From JAJCYK01 sp965212195 (GTDB lineage Bacteria; Bacteroidota; Bacteroidia; Cytophagales; Cyclobacteriaceae), in NCBI GenBank assembly GCA_965212195.1, contig CBDBUW010000011.1, positions 124,001-188,000 on the forward strand: a DNA stretch of 64,000 nt. Reading direction: 5' to 3'. This document shows positions 61,236 through 64,000 of this stretch, piece by piece (the first letter of the stretch is position 1; each line of letters begins with the position of its first letter). The position numbers and the translations under genes are program-made. The notes below the pieces were generated by a model, which did no database searches, was not told the origin of the DNA, and saw nothing but the letters and a program-made list of their open reading frames with translations.

Positions 61236-62080
61236 CAGTCGGCAACTTTACAGGTCCAAACAGGTCGTTGGGCATGATTTACCACGTCCTCAGCAATACT
61301 GCCACTTAACAGATGGATCAATCCGGTACGACCATGGGTGGAGAGCGCAATGAGGTCGGCATCTATATCTTCGGCAAAGTAGATGATCCCGTCCTCCTCG
61401 GTGTACTCATTGTATATTTCCATGGTATAGTTTTCCAGCCCATGTTGCTGTACAAATGCTTTAATGCGCTTCTTTATAGTGCGGCTACTTTCAAAAGTTC
61501 CCGGTGTATCGACCTTAACCAGGTGCAGTTTGGCCCCTAATACATTTTGTAATTCCTTTAAGGGTTTGATCACATTGCTATCACCATCCCGAAAATCCGC
61601 CGCAAAAGCGATTTCATTCACCTGATCAAAGTCCACAGGGTTCTTCATAGTGATCACTGGGCAGTCGGCATGTCGTACGATTTTCTCCGTATTGGATCCT
61701 ATAAAAACCTCCTCGTACCCGGATGTACCCTGGGAGCCCATGATCACCAGGTCAGCTTGATTTTCCAGAATGTCTTTGGATATATGTGTAAAGGCATTAC
61801 CCACCTGAACGGTAGGTGATATTTTTACACCACTGTTTCCATCTTTATCAGCCAGTTTGTGCAGATCACGTTTGCTTTTTTCAATAAGCTTCTTCATAAA
61901 AAGCTCTTGGTCTAAGTCGTCAGGCACACCGCCCATGGTTGAGAAAGAGCCTGGCACAAATCCTTCTACCACATGCAGCAGCACTATCTCGGCACCGGTT
62001 CGTTTTGCCAGGTCGACGGCAGCATCCAGTGCATAACCAGCTTGTTTCGAAAAATCGGTGGGCACCAGTATTTTTTTCAT
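61235..62080 (-). CDS. Universal stress protein with two UspA domains
   Basis: Two tandem UspA modules of about 140 residues. The first is MKKILVPTDFSKQAGYALDAA and MGSQGTSGYEEVFIGSNTEKIVRHADCPV, which has the ATP-binding G-2x-G-9x-GS pattern. The second is degenerate at its start (EIAFAADFRDGDSN) and ends in STHGRTGLIHLLSGSIAEDVVNHAQRPVW. At 281 residues it is the double form. It is cotranscribed with the SUI1 gene through the TGATG overlap. It probably binds ATP; the response to stress is a family inference. Confidence 0.9.
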   Translation of the reverse strand: MKKILVPTDFSKQAGYALDAAVDLAKRTGAEIVLLHVVEGFVPGSFSTMGGVPDDLDQELFMKKLIEKSKRDLHKLADKDGNSGVKISPTVQVGNAFTHISKDILENQADLVIMGSQGTSGYEEVFIGSNTEKIVRHADCPVITMKNPVDFDQVNEIAFAADFRDGDSNVIKPLKELQNVLGAKLHLVKVDTPGTFESSRTIKKRIKAFVQQHGLENYTMEIYNEYTEEDGIIYFAEDIDADLIALSTHGRTGLIHLLSGSIAEDVVNHAQRPVWTCKVAD

Positions 62081-62160
62081 AGGTCAGGAATATATTAATT
62101 TGATTTCAGCTAAAATATACCATTGTTTTCACAAAACAAGGTCATCGGCAGATTATTGTC

Positions 62161-63072
62161 TTAGCTGCTTAAAGTGAGACCAACACCGAAAGTGAGCACA
62201 TACATCAGGGTGGTAAGAGCCATCTGTTTTAAGTAGGGATCCAATTGAATGCCCTCTTTAGTGGCGATGACCCGGGCATTAATCAGTAGCAAAGGAATGG
62301 TGAACAAGAATAACCATTGCCAAGGATTGCGATAGTCAACTAATGTAAAGATAATGGAGCTGACGAGTCCTGTCAACAGTAAGATCCAGTGATAGTAAAT
62401 AGCTTGTTTTCTCCCAATGCGCACAGGAATCGACAATTTTCCGGCTTGCCGATCACTGGCTATATCGCGGATATTATTAATGTTAAGCACGGCGGTAGCA
62501 AACATACCGCAACTCACGGCTGGTAAAATATTGGTCCATTTAAATTGCAAGGTCTGCAAATAGTAAGACCCCAAAACGGCTAGTAGTCCAAAGAACAAAA
62601 TAACGGAAAGGTCTCCCCATCCCCGGTAGCCGTAGGGTTTTTTACCTGAGGTATAGTTGATGGCCGCAAAGATGGCCATTATTCCCAAAGCCAAAAAAAG
62701 ATAAAAAGCCAGGGTGTTAAACCCCATACTAAATATCAACAACCCCACTCCAAATAGTAAAGACAGGAATATCATGATCGTTATTCCCCTCTGCATGCTG
62801 TGAGGTGAGATTATCCCGGATTGTACCATTCTTTGCGGTCCAACACGCTGATGGTGATCGGCCCCATGAAGGCTATCCCCATAGTCATTGGCCAGATTTG
62901 AAAGGATTTGGAGACTTACAGTGGTGGCAACAGTGAGAAGGAAAATTATCCAGTTAAAAGAGCCGTTGAATGCCGCCAGGAATCCACCCATGGCAATGCT
63001 GGCAACCGCCAGTGGTAAGGTTCGGGGGCGGGCAGCTTCCACCCAGGCGCTGAATAGATTGTCCGCGGGCAT
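62161..63072 (-). CDS. menA: 1,4-dihydroxy-2-naphthoate polyprenyltransferase
   Basis: Integral membrane enzyme adding the isoprenoid tail in menaquinone synthesis. Eight or so helices are visible, with the first Asp-rich motif NDYGDSLHGADHHQRVGPQRMVQSG and the second, DIASDRQAGKLSIPVRIG. At 303 residues it is standard. The quinone product is the likely acceptor of the SdhCAB at the other end of the window. It starts one base after the argS stop, so cotranscription with argS is likely. Confidence 0.95.
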   Translation of the reverse strand: MPADNLFSAWVEAARPRTLPLAVASIAMGGFLAAFNGSFNWIIFLLTVATTVSLQILSNLANDYGDSLHGADHHQRVGPQRMVQSGIISPHSMQRGITIMIFLSLLFGVGLLIFSMGFNTLAFYLFLALGIMAIFAAINYTSGKKPYGYRGWGDLSVILFFGLLAVLGSYYLQTLQFKWTNILPAVSCGMFATAVLNINNIRDIASDRQAGKLSIPVRIGRKQAIYYHWILLLTGLVSSIIFTLVDYRNPWQWLFLFTIPLLLINARVIATKEGIQLDPYLKQMALTTLMYVLTFGVGLTLSS

Positions 63073-63073
63073 A

Positions 63074-64000
63074 TCACATGCGATCTGGAACCTGTATCCC
63101 TAATAAACCCATTCCGTGTTTGATGGTACGGGCTACTTGTGAGGACAGCAGTACCCGGAAGTCCCTAAGATCTTCTCTGGGCTCTCCAAATATGCTGACT
63201 TCTGCATAAAAGCGGTTATACTCTTTGGCCAGTTCGTAGACAAATTGGGCTATTACAGAGGGGGCATAATCTTTAGCTGCGACAGCTATGCGCGATGGGT
63301 AGTCCGCCAACAAGTTGATCAGCATAAGTTCACTGGGTTCCACTTGATCAATTGCATTGAACTGAACCGGCCCCACACCTATGTCCGTAGCCCTTCTTAG
63401 GATGGCTGAGATTCGGGCATGTGTATATTGAATGAATGGTCCGGTATCGCCTTGAAATGCAATGGACTCCTCTGGGTTGAACATAATGCGTTTCTTAGGA
63501 TCCACCTTGGTAAGGAAGTAGCGCAAGGCACCCAGGCCCAATACTTTGTAAAGGTCGTTGGCTTCATCCTCATTCAGTCCTTCGATTTTTCCTAACTCTT
63601 GGGTATGCCTGCGGGCGGTCTCCACCATTTCTTCTACGATCTGGTCGGCATCAACCACCGTACCTTCACGTGATTTCATCTTACCACTGGGAAGATCTAC
63701 CATGCCATAGCTCAGATGAAACATGCCGGAAGCGTAGGGCCGTCCCAATTTCTCCAGTATTTTGAACAGGACCTTGAAATGATAGTCTTGTTCATTGCCA
63801 ACCACATAAATGGAGCTATCGAATTGAAAATCTTGATATCGCAGTTCAGCAGTACCCAGATCCTGGGTCATATAAACTGAAGTCCCATCGCCTCGCAAGA
63901 TTAGTTTTTCGTCCAAACCTTCGTCGGACAGGTCTACCCATACCGATTGGTCTTCCTTTTGGTAAAATACACCTTGCTCCAGACCCTGGGTAACCATGTC
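63074..64000 (-). CDS. argS: Arginyl-tRNA synthetase, C-terminal part (5' end outside window)
   Basis: The frame is open to the right edge, so the start and HIGH motif lie outside. The visible 308 residues hold the ILRGDGTSVYMTQDLGTAELR segment, SSIYVVGNEQDYHFKVLFKILEKLG, the KMSKS-equivalent GKMKSREGTVVDADQ, and the DALR anticodon-binding domain to the end (FIQYTHARISAILRRA, LINLLADYP, RVLLSSQVARTIKHGMGLLGI). A typical class I ArgS without obvious change. Confidence 0.96.
   Translation of the reverse strand, partial: DMVTQGLEQGVFYQKEDQSVWVDLSDEGLDEKLILRGDGTSVYMTQDLGTAELRYQDFQFDSSIYVVGNEQDYHFKVLFKILEKLGRPYASGMFHLSYGMVDLPSGKMKSREGTVVDADQIVEEMVETARRHTQELGKIEGLNEDEANDLYKVLGLGALRYFLTKVDPKKRIMFNPEESIAFQGDTGPFIQYTHARISAILRRATDIGVGPVQFNAIDQVEPSELMLINLLADYPSRIAVAAKDYAPSVIAQFVYELAKEYNRFYAEVSIFGEPREDLRDFRVLLSSQVARTIKHGMGLLGIQVPDRM

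Noticed and set aside
1..64000. CRISPR arrays, rRNA, tRNA, prophage or insertion sequences
   Set aside because: No spaced direct repeats, no tRNA-like cloverleaf, and no transposase, integrase or phage structural gene was seen on either strand.

Overview
The window is a dense bacterial chromosome segment that I assign to the phylum Bacteroidota. Three things point there. The 288-residue primary sigma factor at 44.0-44.9 kb has the short Bacteroidota form. Two secreted proteins at 6.2-10.8 kb end in type IX secretion (T9SS) sorting domains, one of the ordinary type A kind and one of the gliding-motility-associated type B kind. Upstream of the succinate dehydrogenase genes there is a promoter of the TTTG / TAnnTTTG type, and ribosome binding sites are generally weak. 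A menaquinone gene (menA), a three-subunit SdhCAB and several Bacteroidota-restricted families (DUF6090, DUF3667, GldL-like membrane proteins) agree. I cannot name the genus; a free-living aerobic Saprospirales- or Cytophagales-like organism fits best. I found no rRNA, tRNA, CRISPR array, prophage or intact insertion sequence.

Layout. 0-6 kb: the end of a TPR protein, a two-domain lipoprotein, an exported acetamidase-family protein, and sdhC-sdhA-sdhB. 6-11 kb: tandem paralogous T9SS cargo proteins and a DCC-family protein. 11-19.5 kb: fabD, folK, sppA and the biotin genes, with bioB apart from the overlapping bioF-bioD-bioA run. 19.4-24.7 kb: a TonB-like protein with a J-domain-like cytoplasmic head, a lipoyl acyltransferase (E2), cinA and a DUF4197 lipoprotein. 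24.8-28.8 kb: a beta-propeller lipoprotein, a cupin, a degenerate ABC-ATPase-like protein, an exported VOC protein and a methyltransferase. 28.9-33.6 kb: oxidative stress and heme (divergent oxyR and katG, then hemN).

33.7-44 kb is a run of minus-strand accessory genes: an exported EEP-family hydrolase, DUF6090, acetyltransferase, PQQ-type propeller, TonB-C protein, TIM-barrel lipoprotein, a NYN-LOTUS RNA-binding or nuclease protein, a TPR lipoprotein, three small membrane proteins including a 49-residue glycine-zipper peptide, a toroid-fold protein, and a VOC/AraC pair. Copies of a CTTAAG-type palindrome lie in its gaps. From 44 kb onward the content is mostly housekeeping: rpoD, a class IV aminotransferase, folA, fmt, nth, a NamZ-like muramidase, a LolC/E-like permease, a polyprenol-phosphate sugar transferase, a voltage-sensor-only membrane protein, hutI, hemL, an LpoA-like lipid-envelope protein, guaA, a SUI1 protein, a double UspA protein, menA and the 3' part of argS.

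Genes that work together: menA makes the quinone that SdhCAB reduces. bioF, bioD, bioA and bioB carry out the last four steps of biotin synthesis. oxyR very likely controls katG, and hemL and hemN supply heme for it. folK and folA belong to folate synthesis and fmt consumes the folate product. Packing is tight: four convergent gene pairs overlap at their stop codons, three of them by exactly 4 bases. The observations most worth following are the voltage-sensor-only protein, the J-like/TonB fusion, the glycine-zipper micro-operon, the ABC-like protein without its Walker A motif, the twin T9SS cargo genes and the dispersed palindromes.
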